This document shows, piece by piece, positions 51,549 to 60,763 of a DNA stretch of 64,000 nt. The DNA lies in assembly GCA_038210495.1 (NCBI GenBank), contig JBBQWR010000017.1:1-64000 (forward strand), given 5' to 3'. The notes under the pieces were generated by a model, which had not been told where the DNA came from, searched no databases, and saw nothing but the letters and a program-made list of their open reading frames with translations. The position numbers and the translations under genes are program-made. Every line of letters begins with the position of its first letter. Positions within the stretch are counted from its first letter, which is position 1. Source of the stretch: JBBQWR01 sp038210495. Lineage in GTDB: Bacteria; Planctomycetota; Planctomycetia; Pirellulales; DATAWG01.

Positions 51549-51941
51549 GGGTGGTAACCTTCTAGTTGGCCACCGTGACCCGAGGTCGGTTTTGGCTTTC
51601 CGAGAAAGCCGGCCGAGCGCATTTCCCTGCGCCGACGAAGTGGGATCGACCCGAGGCCGCTATGGGCTGAATGAGTGCTGCCGATCGCCCTGTTCCGACG
51701 GGGTAGCTCTGTGTAAGCCCTGGCGAAAGTGCTCCTTTAATTCGTTGTGACGGGATGATTCGCGAAATGAGATCGATGGAATCTCAGGCGTTCGTCGGGC
51801 GACGCATCGTTGTCGATGTCTCGGCGCCGCGTCCGTCAACAAGCCTAAAAGCCATCCCATCCAACGAAATGCTAGCAAATGCCGTCGCGCGGGTCAAAGT
51901 TTTTCTTCGGCCCGGACGAGGAAAGGCGTTGGCAAACATAC
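51549..51941. other. Intergenic region upstream of the Rrf2 gene
   Basis: About 390 bp with no protein-like ORF. One perfect short hairpin, ggctttc-cga-gaaagcc, lies at 51594-51610, in the likely 5' leader of the Rrf2 transcript. No tRNA or recognised ncRNA. The hairpin could be regulatory or accidental. Confidence 0.4.
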
Positions 51942-52008
51942 ATAGCCGCGGCATCCTGCTGCGGAGTATTGTCGCCGTGACGAGCGACGCAGGATGCCGC
52001 GGCTATGG
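51942..52008. repeat. Perfect 18-bp inverted repeat at the lspA 3' end
   Basis: catagccgcggcatcctg (51942-51959) pairs exactly with caggatgccgcggctatg (51991-52008). The last six bases overlap the lspA stop region (52003). Weaker relatives (caggttgccgcggctac) occur near 13467 and 58312, so this is probably a dispersed palindromic family used here as a transcript end. Confidence 0.75.
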
Positions 52009-52569
52009 AGTGCGCTCACCGACCGGCGGTTTTTCGCCCGTCGCTTTCGGCTGAGTCGTCCACACATACCAAAAGAGCAGCACCGCTCCGCATACGAGAT
52101 AACTATCGGCCAGATTGAAGACGGGCCAATCGATGACATGGTCGATTTTGAAATGCAGCCAATCCCGCACCGCATAAACTCGTTGCGACTGCCCGGGCCA
52201 ACTCAGATCGGGCAGACCGAGTCGGTCGTAAAGATTGCCCGCGATTCCGGCCGAGATCAAAGCTAACGTCAGCGTGAGCGCCCAATCCTTCGCCGCGCCT
52301 TGGACGAAGAGCCAATAGATAATGAACAGAGCGGCAATGATTGAGGCGGCGGCGAACACCGCGACGAAGCCCTGTCCGAAACCAAACAGAGCGCCTTGGT
52401 TTAAGCTGGTGGTGAGGCTGAATACGCCCGGCCACAACCAGAGCACTTGATCGGCCTTGGCGCCGGGCATTCCCAGCTTTTCAAAAATCCAGGACTTTGT
52501 CGTCAAGTCGAGCGCGCAGCCCCCTGCGGCGACCGCCAAAAACGCCAGCATTCGACTCGGGGGCGCCAT
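52003..52569 (-). CDS. lspA: Lipoprotein signal peptidase (signal peptidase II)
   Basis: 188 aa. It cleaves prolipoprotein signal peptides in the inner membrane. Four TM helices are present (LAFLAVAAGGCALDLTTK, VAVFAAASIIAALFIIYWL, WALTLTLALISAGIAGN, FNLADSYLVCGAVLLFWYVW). The two catalytic aspartates are in GNLYDR (Asp115) and FNLADS (Asp155). A short hydrophilic C-terminus (TTQPKATGEKPP) follows. It is 112 bp downstream of the DksA-type gene on the same strand, probably in one transcript. Confidence 0.95.
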   Translation of the reverse strand: MAPPSRMLAFLAVAAGGCALDLTTKSWIFEKLGMPGAKADQVLWLWPGVFSLTTSLNQGALFGFGQGFVAVFAAASIIAALFIIYWLFVQGAAKDWALTLTLALISAGIAGNLYDRLGLPDLSWPGQSQRVYAVRDWLHFKIDHVIDWPVFNLADSYLVCGAVLLFWYVWTTQPKATGEKPPVGERTP

Positions 52570-52681
52570 CCGTGATTCGCTCCGAACGCGAGAGACAATC
52601 GTGGCGCCAAAGCCCTCGGCTCGGCGCCCCCAGGAGATGGGCTCGACGACCAGCGGGCAAGCGGCGCCTGCATTTCGAGGA

Positions 52682-53059
52682 TTACAACCGCTTTTCCACG
52701 AGTTCGGCGCACTTTACGCAAAGCGGGGCGTAAGGAATGGCGTTGAGCCGTGTCTTGGGAATCTTAGTCCCGCACTCTTCACATTCGCCGTACGAGCCCG
52801 ATTCGATTCGCTCCAGCGCCGTTTCAATGGCGTCGAGCGTCCCTTCCTCGTTTTCCATCAGACTGAGCGTGAATTCCTGCTCGAAGTTGTCGCTGCCAAG
52901 GTCGGCCATATGGATCGGCATGCTCGACAGATCGCCATTGGTCTCGCTGCGAGTCTTCTTTAGCGCGGCGTTGGCCAGTTGATTGACGTCGCCGCGCAGT
53001 CTCGCGCGAAGGACCACCAATCGTTCCTTGTAGACGTTCAACTCGGGCTTCTTCATCAT
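52682..53059 (-). CDS. DksA/TraR-type C4 zinc-finger protein
   Basis: 125 aa from ATG 53059; a second ATG follows at 53056. An N-terminal coiled coil (NVYKERLVVLRARLRGDVNQ) and acidic segment precede the C4 zinc finger with Cys93, Cys96, Cys114 and Cys117 (CEECG ... CVKC). The coiled-coil tip carries DNFEQEF rather than the DxxDxA motif of E. coli DksA, so ppGpp-dependent control of RNA polymerase cannot be assumed. Its position upstream of lspA is familiar in planctomycetes. Confidence 0.85.
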   Translation of the reverse strand: MMKKPELNVYKERLVVLRARLRGDVNQLANAALKKTRSETNGDLSSMPIHMADLGSDNFEQEFTLSLMENEEGTLDAIETALERIESGSYGECEECGTKIPKTRLNAIPYAPLCVKCAELVEKRL

Positions 53060-53177
53060 CGTCGTCTAGCTCCGGCAGTCAGTGCGTATTCTGTTTCCAC
53101 TCAACAACCGCAAAACTGGCATAGAAACTCGATCTTACGACGCCGCCGAAGACGTGTCAAATTGAGCGTTTGCTTTG

Positions 53178-53350
53178 ACGAAAATAGGCATTTCAAACGA
53201 CGAATGACGAAATACCCGATGTCTAATGAATCACTAATGCCTAGTGACGAATGACGAAAATAGGCCACACAATAGCAGGCCTTAGTCATTCGTCATTCGA
53301 GCTTCGACATTGATTAGACATTCGTCATTAGACGTTCGTCATTTCATTGC
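53178..53350. repeat. Palindromic cluster of gacgaatg/cattcgtc units
   Basis: The left half repeats acgaatgacgaaat and taatgaatcactaatg; the right half reads agtcattcgtcattcgag, gacattgattagacattcgt and gacgttcgtcattt. The halves form a long imperfect hairpin. The string gacgaaaatagg is duplicated within it. This low-GC block stands out from the surrounding DNA and looks like a dispersed planctomycete repeat. Confidence 0.7.
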
Positions 53351-53355
53351 CGATG

Positions 53356-53586
53356 TCACTTAGCCAGTTCCTTCGACCCCACGATCGTCATGTTCATGCC
53401 GATTTGAACAGTCACGTTCTTGTCGCCGATCTTGATTGTCGTCTTGCCGTTGAGATACCAGCCCAGCGAGCCAGTCGAAAATTCCTTGACCTCGGCTTGC
53501 ATGGGGACGCCGTTGATTGTCAGTTCGACCGGCTTGGCCGCTTGGTGAAATTCCGCTCTCGACACGGAGCAGTTCGTCTTTGCCAT
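53356..53586 (-). CDS. 76-aa conserved small protein
   Basis: ATG 53586. The sequence has a small beta-rich domain: VELTINGVPMQAEVKEFSTG, SLGWYLNGKTTIKIGDKNVT and VQIGMNMTIVGSKELAK. No signal peptide. I recognise the SLGWYLNGK/IVGSKE pattern as a small planctomycete family of unknown function. It is 58 bp downstream of nothing co-directional except pyc across a repeat-free gap; no operon is evident. Confidence 0.72.
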   Translation of the reverse strand: MAKTNCSVSRAEFHQAAKPVELTINGVPMQAEVKEFSTGSLGWYLNGKTTIKIGDKNVTVQIGMNMTIVGSKELAK

Positions 53587-53644
53587 GAGAATGTGTCCTT
53601 AACTTGCCGTGGGATTAGTCCGCCTGGGATACCACCATCTGTCT

Positions 53645-56600
53645 TTATTCCATGCTCACGACGAGCTCGCCAGCTTCGACGGGCGTGCCCGCTTTGACGA
53701 GCACATCGGCCACGCGGCCATCCTGCTCGGCGTAGAGCGTCGTTTCCATTTTCATCGCCTCGAGCGTCAGTAGCTTTTGCCCCCGCTTCAGGGCGTCGCC
53801 CACCTTGACCGCCACATTGACCACTAGGCCCGGCATCGGCGCCGCGATCTGCTTGGGATTGCCGGGATCGGCCTTGGGGCGTCGAACGATTTCTGTTTCC
53901 AGCGACTTGTCGCTAACCGTAACCGATCGGGGCTGGCCGTTCAACTCGAAGAAGACGGTCCGCCGCCCGTCCGGATGCGGCTCGCCGATCGTGAGCAGCT
54001 TCATGATCAGCGTCTTGCCCGGCTCGATATCAACCGTGAGTTCTTCGCCCGGCTGTTGGCCATAGAGGAAGAATGGCGTCGGCAGCACGCTGACGTCGGA
54101 ATATGTCTGCTCGTGCTGCACGTAATCTTGAAAGACTTTTGGGTAAAGCAAATAGGTGACGATGTCTCGATGCGTCGGATCGCGGCCAATGATTTTGCGA
54201 ACCTTATCGTCCGCCGCCGCGAAATCGACCGGGGCGAGCGATTCTCCCGGTCGCCCCTCGATTGGCTTTTGATCCCGCAGCACGCGGCGTTGCACGTCCG
54301 GCGGAAAGCCACCCGGGGGCTGCCCCATCCGGCCCGCCAACAGGTCGACTACCGATTCAGGATAAGCTAGGTCGCGACTGGAATCGAGAATCGAGTCGGC
54401 CGTGAGATTGTTGGTCACCAGAAACAGGGCCAAATCGCCGACCGATTTGGAGGTCGGCGTGACCTTGACGATATCGCCGAGAATCAGATTGCAAGACGCA
54501 TAGAGTTGGCAGATTTCCGGCCAGCGCGACATCAGGCCCAGCGCCCGCGCCTGCTCTTGCAGATTGGTGAACTGCCCGCCGGGCATTTCATGCAAATAGA
54601 GGTCGGCGTCCGGCGCCTTTTGATCGCTTTCGAATCCGGCGTAAAATTCCCGCACGGCTTGCCAATAGTAAGCCAGTTCGCGAAGCGTGGCCGGTTCGAG
54701 CCCGGTCTGTCGCGGCGTGTGCTCGAGCGACTCGACAATGGCGTTTAGGTTGGGCTGCGACGTCAACCCAGAGAGCGGGGCCAGCGCGCCGTCGGCGATG
54801 TCGAGCCCGACCTCGGCGCCTTTGAGAATGCTCGCGCCGGCGATGCCGCTCGTATCGTGCGTATGAAAATGAATCGGAATGCCGATCTCTTGCTTTAGCG
54901 TTTTGACCAGTTTTTCGGCGGCGTAGGGCTTGCACAAGCCGGCCATGTCTTTGATGGCCAGGATATGGGCGCCCATCTTTTCAAGCTGCTTCGCCAGTCC
55001 GACGTAGTACTTCAAATCGTATTTCGGCCGGCCGGGATCGGTGAGATCGCCGGTGTAGCAAATCGCCGCTTCACAAAGAGCGCCGCTCTCGATGACGGCG
55101 TCCATCGCGACGCGCATATTCGGCGCCCAGTTGAGCGAATCGAAGACGCGGAACAGATCGATGCCCGCCTTGGCCGATTCGAGGACGAACGCCCGCACAA
55201 CGTTGTCCGGATAGTTCGTATAGCCCACCGCGTTGGAGGCCCGCAGCAGCATTTGGAACAGGATGTTGGGGATTCGCTCGCGCAGTTCATCGAGCCGCTC
55301 CCAAGGGCTTTCCTTGAGGAACCGCATCGACGTGTCGAACGTGGCCCCGCCCCACATTTCGATGGAAAATAGCTCGGGAGTTCGGCGAGCATACGCCTCG
55401 GCGACCGCCAGCATGTCGAAAGTACGCATTCGCGTCGCTAGTAGCGATTGATGGGCGTCGCGAAACGTGGTGTCGGTGAGCAGCAGCCGCTTTTGATCGA
55501 GAATCCACTTCGAGAACTTTTCGGCGCCTAGTTTTTTGAACGTGTCTCGCGAGCCGGGCGCGAGGGGGCCACGCGGATCGAACTTAGGGACCGGCGCCGG
55601 TTCGCGGCGAGAGGCCCGAGGCCGATTCTTCACCAGCACGTTGCCGTTGACCAGAACGTCCCCTAAGTATTGCAAGAGCTTCGTCGCGCGATCGCGGCGA
55701 ATGACCATCTGAAACAGTTCGGGCGTTTCGTCGATGAACTTGGTCGTGCATTGCCCGGCTAAAAAACTGGGGTGGGTCACCAGATTGATGAGAAACGGAA
55801 TATTCGTTTTCACGCCGCGAACGCGAAATTCCTGCAAGCACCTTTCCATCCGCCGCGAGGCGTCGCTGAGCTTCGTCCCCCGCGCCGAAACCTTCACCAA
55901 CAGCGAATCGTAGTACGGCGTCACGACGGCGCCCGAAAACGCGGTGCCGGCGTCCAGCCGAATTCCCATGCCGCTCGCCGAGCGATAAGCGCTCATCCGG
56001 CCGTAGTCCGGGACGAATCGGTTTTCGGGATCCTCGGTCGTCACGCGGCATTGAAACGCAAAGCCGTTGGTGCGGATTTCGTCTTGATTTCCCAGGCCGA
56101 GCTCGGGCGAGTTTAGCGGGAAACCTTGGGCGACCATGATCTGGCTCCGCACGATATCGACGCCGGTGACTTCCTCCGTCACGGTGTGCTCGACCTGGAT
56201 CCGCGGGTTGACTTCGATGAAGTAATAATGGCCCGAATCGACGTCCAGCAAAAATTCCACCGTGCCGGCGTTCTCGTAGCGGACGGCCCGGCCGATCGCG
56301 AGGGCCGATTCGCACAGCCGGCGCCGCAGGGCGGGATCGAGATTGGGGGCCGGCGCGATCTCGACGACCTTCTGATGCCGCCGCTGCAGCGAGCAATCTC
56401 GCTCCCAAAGATGCACCAAGTTCCCATGCTCGTCCCCCATTAACTGCACTTCCAGATGCCGGGCCCGGGCGATGTACTTTTCGATGAACACTTCGGAACT
56501 ACCGAAGGCGGATTGCGACTCGCGCTGAGCTTGCTCCAGATTCGGCGCAAGCTGCGATTCATCCAGCACGACCCGCATGCCGCGCCCGCCGCCCCCGTGG

Positions 56601-57088
56601 GCCGCCTTGAGCATGACCGGGTACCCCAGGTCGCCGGCCAATTGGGTCGCGTCGTCCAGACTCGTGACCGCATGGGGGCTGCCGGGCAAAATGGGCGCGC
56701 CGGCTAGGTCGGCGATCTCGCGCGCGGCCGTTTTGTCTCCCAATTTTTCCAGCAGTTCGGTTCGTGGACCAATGAAGATGACGCCCGCCTTGTCGCAGGC
56801 GCGACGCAGCGCCGGATTCTCGGACAGAAATCCGTAACCGGGGTGGATCGCGTCGACGCCGTGGGTAACGGCCGTCGCGACGATGCCATCGATGTCCAAA
56901 TACGAGCGAATCGGTTCGCCGACTTTTCCGACTTCGTAGGCCTCGTCGGCCTTGAACCGATGCAACGCATAACGATCTTCGTGAGAGTAGATCGCGACGG
57001 TGCGAATGCCCAACTCGTGCGCCGAGCGAAAAACGCGAATGGCGATTTCACTGCGGTTGGCGACTAGCAGCTTCCGGATTGGTTTCAT
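53645..57088 (-). CDS. pyc: Pyruvate carboxylase
   Basis: 1147 aa. It carboxylates pyruvate to oxaloacetate for anaplerosis. Biotin carboxylase domain: RKLLVANRSEIAIRVFR, the ATP-grasp GGGGRGMRVV, and IEVNPRIQVEHTVTEEVTGV. Carboxyltransferase barrel: TTFRDAHQSLLATRMRTFDM, EMWGGATFDTSMRFLKE, KDMAGLCKP and HFHTHDTSG, which supply the metal and keto-acid site. Biotin carboxyl carrier domain at the C-terminus: LEAMKMETTLYA with biotinyl Lys1113. A single full-length polypeptide of alpha4 type. It is a lone gene; its start has no strong Shine-Dalgarno. Confidence 0.96.
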   Translation of the reverse strand: MKPIRKLLVANRSEIAIRVFRSAHELGIRTVAIYSHEDRYALHRFKADEAYEVGKVGEPIRSYLDIDGIVATAVTHGVDAIHPGYGFLSENPALRRACDKAGVIFIGPRTELLEKLGDKTAAREIADLAGAPILPGSPHAVTSLDDATQLAGDLGYPVMLKAAHGGGGRGMRVVLDESQLAPNLEQAQRESQSAFGSSEVFIEKYIARARHLEVQLMGDEHGNLVHLWERDCSLQRRHQKVVEIAPAPNLDPALRRRLCESALAIGRAVRYENAGTVEFLLDVDSGHYYFIEVNPRIQVEHTVTEEVTGVDIVRSQIMVAQGFPLNSPELGLGNQDEIRTNGFAFQCRVTTEDPENRFVPDYGRMSAYRSASGMGIRLDAGTAFSGAVVTPYYDSLLVKVSARGTKLSDASRRMERCLQEFRVRGVKTNIPFLINLVTHPSFLAGQCTTKFIDETPELFQMVIRRDRATKLLQYLGDVLVNGNVLVKNRPRASRREPAPVPKFDPRGPLAPGSRDTFKKLGAEKFSKWILDQKRLLLTDTTFRDAHQSLLATRMRTFDMLAVAEAYARRTPELFSIEMWGGATFDTSMRFLKESPWERLDELRERIPNILFQMLLRASNAVGYTNYPDNVVRAFVLESAKAGIDLFRVFDSLNWAPNMRVAMDAVIESGALCEAAICYTGDLTDPGRPKYDLKYYVGLAKQLEKMGAHILAIKDMAGLCKPYAAEKLVKTLKQEIGIPIHFHTHDTSGIAGASILKGAEVGLDIADGALAPLSGLTSQPNLNAIVESLEHTPRQTGLEPATLRELAYYWQAVREFYAGFESDQKAPDADLYLHEMPGGQFTNLQEQARALGLMSRWPEICQLYASCNLILGDIVKVTPTSKSVGDLALFLVTNNLTADSILDSSRDLAYPESVVDLLAGRMGQPPGGFPPDVQRRVLRDQKPIEGRPGESLAPVDFAAADDKVRKIIGRDPTHRDIVTYLLYPKVFQDYVQHEQTYSDVSVLPTPFFLYGQQPGEELTVDIEPGKTLIMKLLTIGEPHPDGRRTVFFELNGQPRSVTVSDKSLETEIVRRPKADPGNPKQIAAPMPGLVVNVAVKVGDALKRGQKLLTLEAMKMETTLYAEQDGRVADVLVKAGTPVEAGELVVSME

Positions 57089-57247
57089 GGAGTGCCGCGA
57101 CCGCGTCGTTATGGCGGCCAGTCACAAGAGGCTCGGGAACGATTTTTGTCCGACGATCGGGCTCATTTCGGCTGGGCGAATTCCTATCCTACACGCCACG
57201 TGCAATCCCGCTAGTCCCAACGTCCGCGGCCGCGTGGCCTGCCCGAA

Positions 57248-58210
57248 CTACGCGGAATCGCGGCGCCGAACAAAGAGAAACAGGGACGCCGAAATGACCA
57301 GTTCCGCCGCCAGCCAGACCAATCGCAGGACGACCGCCGAAATGGCCGCCCGGGCGCCGAGCAAAGGCTTAATAAGTTGGGCAAGCACCGCGTCGCGGAC
57401 GCCGAGACCACCCGGGATCATCGACATGAACCCGGCGACGACGGCCACGCATGTGACCATCGTCATTTGCGGCAGCGATTCAATGGCGCCGAGCGTTGTC
57501 GCGCGAATCCCGCGCGAAGTTGCCCAGAGGCTCAGTCCCGTGATAAACCAACCCAGCCCCGTAGCGATCCAGCCGAATAGGAGCGTGCGGTAGTCGAGTC
57601 GATGGAAGTCGATGGTCGCCGGGCGATTGTCGCCGTCGATCGCAGTAGCGCCGCGGCCGAACTTCGTCAGCCTCAAGAGTCGCATGAAAACGGGCGGCAG
57701 GGTCGGCAGGCCCGCGCCCAACATGCAGAGCACGGCGCCGGCGACGTACTGCCAGTGCTCGTGGTGCAAAATCCCGATCAGGGCGGCGGCAATGAACGAT
57801 CCCGACGCCATCATCGTCAGCGTTTCGATGAAGACCGCAGCGCCGGCGATCGTCGCGTCGACGCCCGGACCGCCGACCAAGCCGGCTCGCAGGACGACAA
57901 CCAGCGCTTTGCCGGGAACGTATTTGCCGAGATGTCCAATGTAATAGGCTCGAATCGTGCGCCCTAAAGCAACCGGTTGGCCGAGGACTCGAAGCACTCG
58001 CCACCAGAACAAGCAGGCCGGGAGCGTGCCGAGCAGATAAAGAGCGGCTGAGGCGGCGAGCCAGCCGGAGGAGATTTCCAGCGGTTGCTCGCGTAGCTGT
58101 TGGTAGCCATCCCACAACGTGCGATGAACGCCCCAGATCAGAACGGCCACGACAACCAGCTTGGCCAGCGGAAACAGCCAGCGGCGGAAGGTGGAGTGTA
58201 AAGACGGCAT
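57248..58210 (-). CDS. Lysylphosphatidylglycerol-synthase-like/flippase-like membrane protein
   Basis: 320 aa with about eight TM helices (LVVVAVLIWGVHRTLW, WLAASAALYLLGTLPACLFW, GAAVFIETLTMMASGSFIAA, MTMVTCVAVVAGFMSMIPGG, RLVWLAAELVISASLFLFV). The motif YYIGHLGKYVPGK and the SMIPGGLGVRDA segment are typical of the LPG synthase/UPF0104 flippase-like family. There is no soluble aminoacyl-transferase domain, so a lipid-linked sugar or lipid transport role is likelier. Neighbours offer no clue to the substrate. Confidence 0.88.
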   Translation of the reverse strand: MPSLHSTFRRWLFPLAKLVVVAVLIWGVHRTLWDGYQQLREQPLEISSGWLAASAALYLLGTLPACLFWWRVLRVLGQPVALGRTIRAYYIGHLGKYVPGKALVVVLRAGLVGGPGVDATIAGAAVFIETLTMMASGSFIAAALIGILHHEHWQYVAGAVLCMLGAGLPTLPPVFMRLLRLTKFGRGATAIDGDNRPATIDFHRLDYRTLLFGWIATGLGWFITGLSLWATSRGIRATTLGAIESLPQMTMVTCVAVVAGFMSMIPGGLGVRDAVLAQLIKPLLGARAAISAVVLRLVWLAAELVISASLFLFVRRRDSA

Positions 58211-58332
58211 TGCGCTAGGCGTCTCGGCATTCCGTCAAGTTCGTACTTGAACACCCCATGCGCCCGCTGACGATGATATTTTATTACGTTGGTAAAAACA
58301 GAACGGCGCGGCAGGTTGCCGCGACCCTGGGC

Positions 58333-59271
58333 TCATCCGGCTTTGGCTGCTTCGGCGAGCGTGCGGAGGATGCAGTCCTTGACCGACGTGGCGTCCATCG
58401 CGGTCACCACGTCGACATTCGACCGCCACTGCCGCAGTTGGCGGCGATCGAAGATCGTGGCGCCCGTGGTTAGTTCGCCTTGGGTCTCCACCTCGGCCGC
58501 CATGTCGTGCGACTCGAAGAGCTCGGGATTGCTGGCGGCCACGACGCCGAGGACGCCATCCACGTAGATCCCTTCCAGCCCCAAGTGCTGCCGGTGCGAA
58601 CGGAACGCATACGGCAGGATTTTCCTTAAAAAGGCGCCGATTCGCGTCGATTGCGGCGGCAATTGATCCAATAAATCGAATGTCATCACGAACTGGCCGG
58701 TCACATCCAGCGGCAGCATTGTCTTAGTCATCCGCGAACGCAACGTGATCCGTGCCGCGAGCGGATCGCAATACATATTGAACTCGGCTGAGGCCGAGAC
58801 ATTGCCGGGGCTCGTCACGGCGCCGCCGACGATAATCAGCCGGCCCACCAGCGCGGGAAAGTTCGGATCGCGCTGCATTGCGCGAGCGATGTTCGTCAAT
58901 GGGCCGGTGGCGATAATCGTGATCTCTTCGGGCGCGGCGCGAACCTCGTCGCACAGCACCTTGTCGGCTGGGTGCATGTTGTGCAGCGCCGCGACCGGGA
59001 AGCCGGCGTTGCCCAAACCATCGACGCCATGAAGCTGCCGCTCGTCTTCGGGCAGCGGATTGTCCACCAGGGCGGCGCCCAGGCGCGGCAGTCGCGGAGG
59101 ATCGAGTTGCTCGACGATCGTCTGGACATTCAGTGTCGCTTGCTGCGGTGATACACTGCCTCCGGTCGCGGTGATGGCAATCACCTCCAACCGCGGATCG
59201 TACATCGCCAGCGCCACCGCCAGTGCATCGTCGATGCCCGGATCCACGTCGAGAATAACCTTCCTGGCCAT
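58333..59271 (-). CDS. Inosine/uridine-preferring nucleoside hydrolase
   Basis: 312 aa from ATG 59271, with gagg upstream. It hydrolyses the N-glycosidic bond of ribonucleosides. The calcium-binding DVDPGIDD (8-15) is intact, and IIATGPLTNIARAM, IIVGGAVTSPGNVSASAEFN and the C-terminal VDGVLGVV segment are present. The usual His general acid site for IU-type enzymes is not certain. It is transcribed divergently from trpD across a repeat (59299-59404). Confidence 0.9.
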   Translation of the reverse strand: MARKVILDVDPGIDDALAVALAMYDPRLEVIAITATGGSVSPQQATLNVQTIVEQLDPPRLPRLGAALVDNPLPEDERQLHGVDGLGNAGFPVAALHNMHPADKVLCDEVRAAPEEITIIATGPLTNIARAMQRDPNFPALVGRLIIVGGAVTSPGNVSASAEFNMYCDPLAARITLRSRMTKTMLPLDVTGQFVMTFDLLDQLPPQSTRIGAFLRKILPYAFRSHRQHLGLEGIYVDGVLGVVAASNPELFESHDMAAEVETQGELTTGATIFDRRQLRQWRSNVDVVTAMDATSVKDCILRTLAEAAKAG

Positions 59272-59298
59272 GCGATCCTCGCTGGTCTCGGGGCAATT

Positions 59299-59404
59299 TG
59301 TAGGTCAGGCACTCTGTGCCTGACAGGGGTGACCCTAAAGTCGTTCAGATTCACGAGCCGATTGCAAGACCTCGCCGTTGTCACGCACGGAGTGCCTGAC
59401 CTAC
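59299..59404. repeat. Inverted repeat with nested hairpin between divergent genes
   Basis: gtaggtcaggcactctgtgc (59299 onward) is complementary, with two mismatches, to the segment ending gtgcctgacctac at 59404. The left arm contains a further hairpin (caggcac-tct-gtgcctg). It lies between the starts of the nucleoside hydrolase and trpD genes and so overlaps their promoter region. Confidence 0.7.
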
Positions 59405-59520
59405 CGCCTGACCTAGGTTCCGCCGGCAAATTGTAAGCCGTTCGGGATGGCCCAACAAGAGTCGGCCCCGCTACACTCGATCGCATACATCACTCAACCG
59501 CCGGGAACCCTATCGCGCCC

Positions 59521-60552
59521 ATGGCAACGAACATCGTCGAAATCCTCGGTCGGTTGTCCGGCGGAATTGACCTCAGTGGCGACGAAATGTCGGCCGCCAT
59601 CGATCTGGTGATGCAGGGCGCCGTGGCGGACGAGCAACTCGCATTGCTACTCACGGCCCTGCGAATCAAAGGGGAAACCGCCGCGGAGATCGCCGGGGCC
59701 GCGAGCGCGCTAAGACGGCACATGCGGCCGATTCGCTCCAGTCGCGTCGGTCTGCTCGACACTTGCGGCACGGGCGGAGACGGTTCTCAAACATTCAACA
59801 TCAGCACGGCCGCTGCGCTGGTCACCGCGGCCGCGGGCGTGCCAGTCGCCAAGCATGGCAACCGCGGGATGAGCAGCCGTAGCGGTTCGGCCGATGCGTT
59901 GGCCGAGCTCGGCGTCAATATCCAGGCGGAGGTCCCGATTGTCGAAGCTTGTCTGGAGGAGCTCGGTATCTGCTTCTGCTTTGCTCAGCTTTTTCATCCC
60001 GCGATGAAACGAGTCACCGCCGTGCGGAAGCAACTCGGCGGACCGACGGTCTTTAATCTTCTCGGCCCGCTATCGAATCCGGCCGGCGCGGAGTTTCAGA
60101 TCCTTGGCATCGGCAAGCCGGAACTGCGACACACGCTTGCCGAGGCGCTGCAGCTTTTGAAAACGCGGCGAGCGATTGTGGTTTGCGGCGACAACCGGCT
60201 CGATGAAGTCACAACGAGCGGCGCCACGGCTGTGACGGAGGTAACGGCAACGACCGGTGAAGCGCTGCGCGAGTTGAAGTGGACGCCGGCGGATTTTGGT
60301 TTAGCGGAGTCGAGCCTCGACTCGATGAAGGTCGATGGCCCGATCGAAAGCGCCGCGATCATCCGACAGGTGCTATCCGGCGAACGAGGACCGGCGCGAG
60401 ACATCGTGATCGCCAACGCGGCCGCCGCCTTGTGGACGGCCGGCAAGAGCGACAATCTCATCGAGTGCGCTCAGCTCGCCGCCGAAGCCATCGACTCCGG
60501 CGCCGCGAGCCGCCTCCTGGCCGCCCTCGTCAAGGCGAGTGGCGGGCGATAG
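59521..60552 (+). CDS. trpD: Anthranilate phosphoribosyltransferase
   Basis: 343 aa. It transfers a phosphoribosyl group to anthranilate in tryptophan synthesis. Key motifs: DTCGTGGDGSQTFNIST (GTGGD at 83-87, PRPP loop), KHGNRGMSSRSGSADALAEL, HPAMKRVTAVRKQLGGPTVF NLLGPLSNPA and the DE metal motif in CGDNRLDEVT. Complete. It stands alone, separate from other trp genes; the nearest aromatic genes are pheA and aroF some 18-20 kb away. Confidence 0.96.
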   Translation: MATNIVEILGRLSGGIDLSGDEMSAAIDLVMQGAVADEQLALLLTALRIKGETAAEIAGAASALRRHMRPIRSSRVGLLDTCGTGGDGSQTFNISTAAALVTAAAGVPVAKHGNRGMSSRSGSADALAELGVNIQAEVPIVEACLEELGICFCFAQLFHPAMKRVTAVRKQLGGPTVFNLLGPLSNPAGAEFQILGIGKPELRHTLAEALQLLKTRRAIVVCGDNRLDEVTTSGATAVTEVTATTGEALRELKWTPADFGLAESSLDSMKVDGPIESAAIIRQVLSGERGPARDIVIANAAAALWTAGKSDNLIECAQLAAEAIDSGAASRLLAALVKASGGR

Positions 60553-60730
60553 TCATTCATTCTTACATTCCGCTCGGCAAAGTTGCATGAGCATCGATAA
60601 TCCCGTCCTCCGTCGCGGCAAAGCGGGTGTTTTCGATGAAAACCCTAGAAACCGTCGCAAAACCGTCCGGTTGCCGTTGTTCTAAGCGGCTTGTTGGCCT
60701 AGAATTGGAGCGTCTGAACCAAGCATGCTT

Positions 60731-60763
60731 GGGTGAGGCCCAGTTTGGCCTCACCCCCTTTTT
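60731..60763 (+). terminator. Rho-independent terminator between trpD and typA
   Basis: A perfect 10-bp stem (gggtgaggcc / ggcctcaccc) with loop cagttt (60741-60746), then cc and five T. It is 178 bp after the trpD stop and 284 bp before typA, so it could end trpD mRNA, a small RNA, or act as an attenuator in a long typA leader. Confidence 0.85.

Noticed and set aside
51594..51610. Riboswitch or ncRNA in the Rrf2 leader
   Set aside because: Only one short hairpin is present; no known riboswitch consensus could be recognised.
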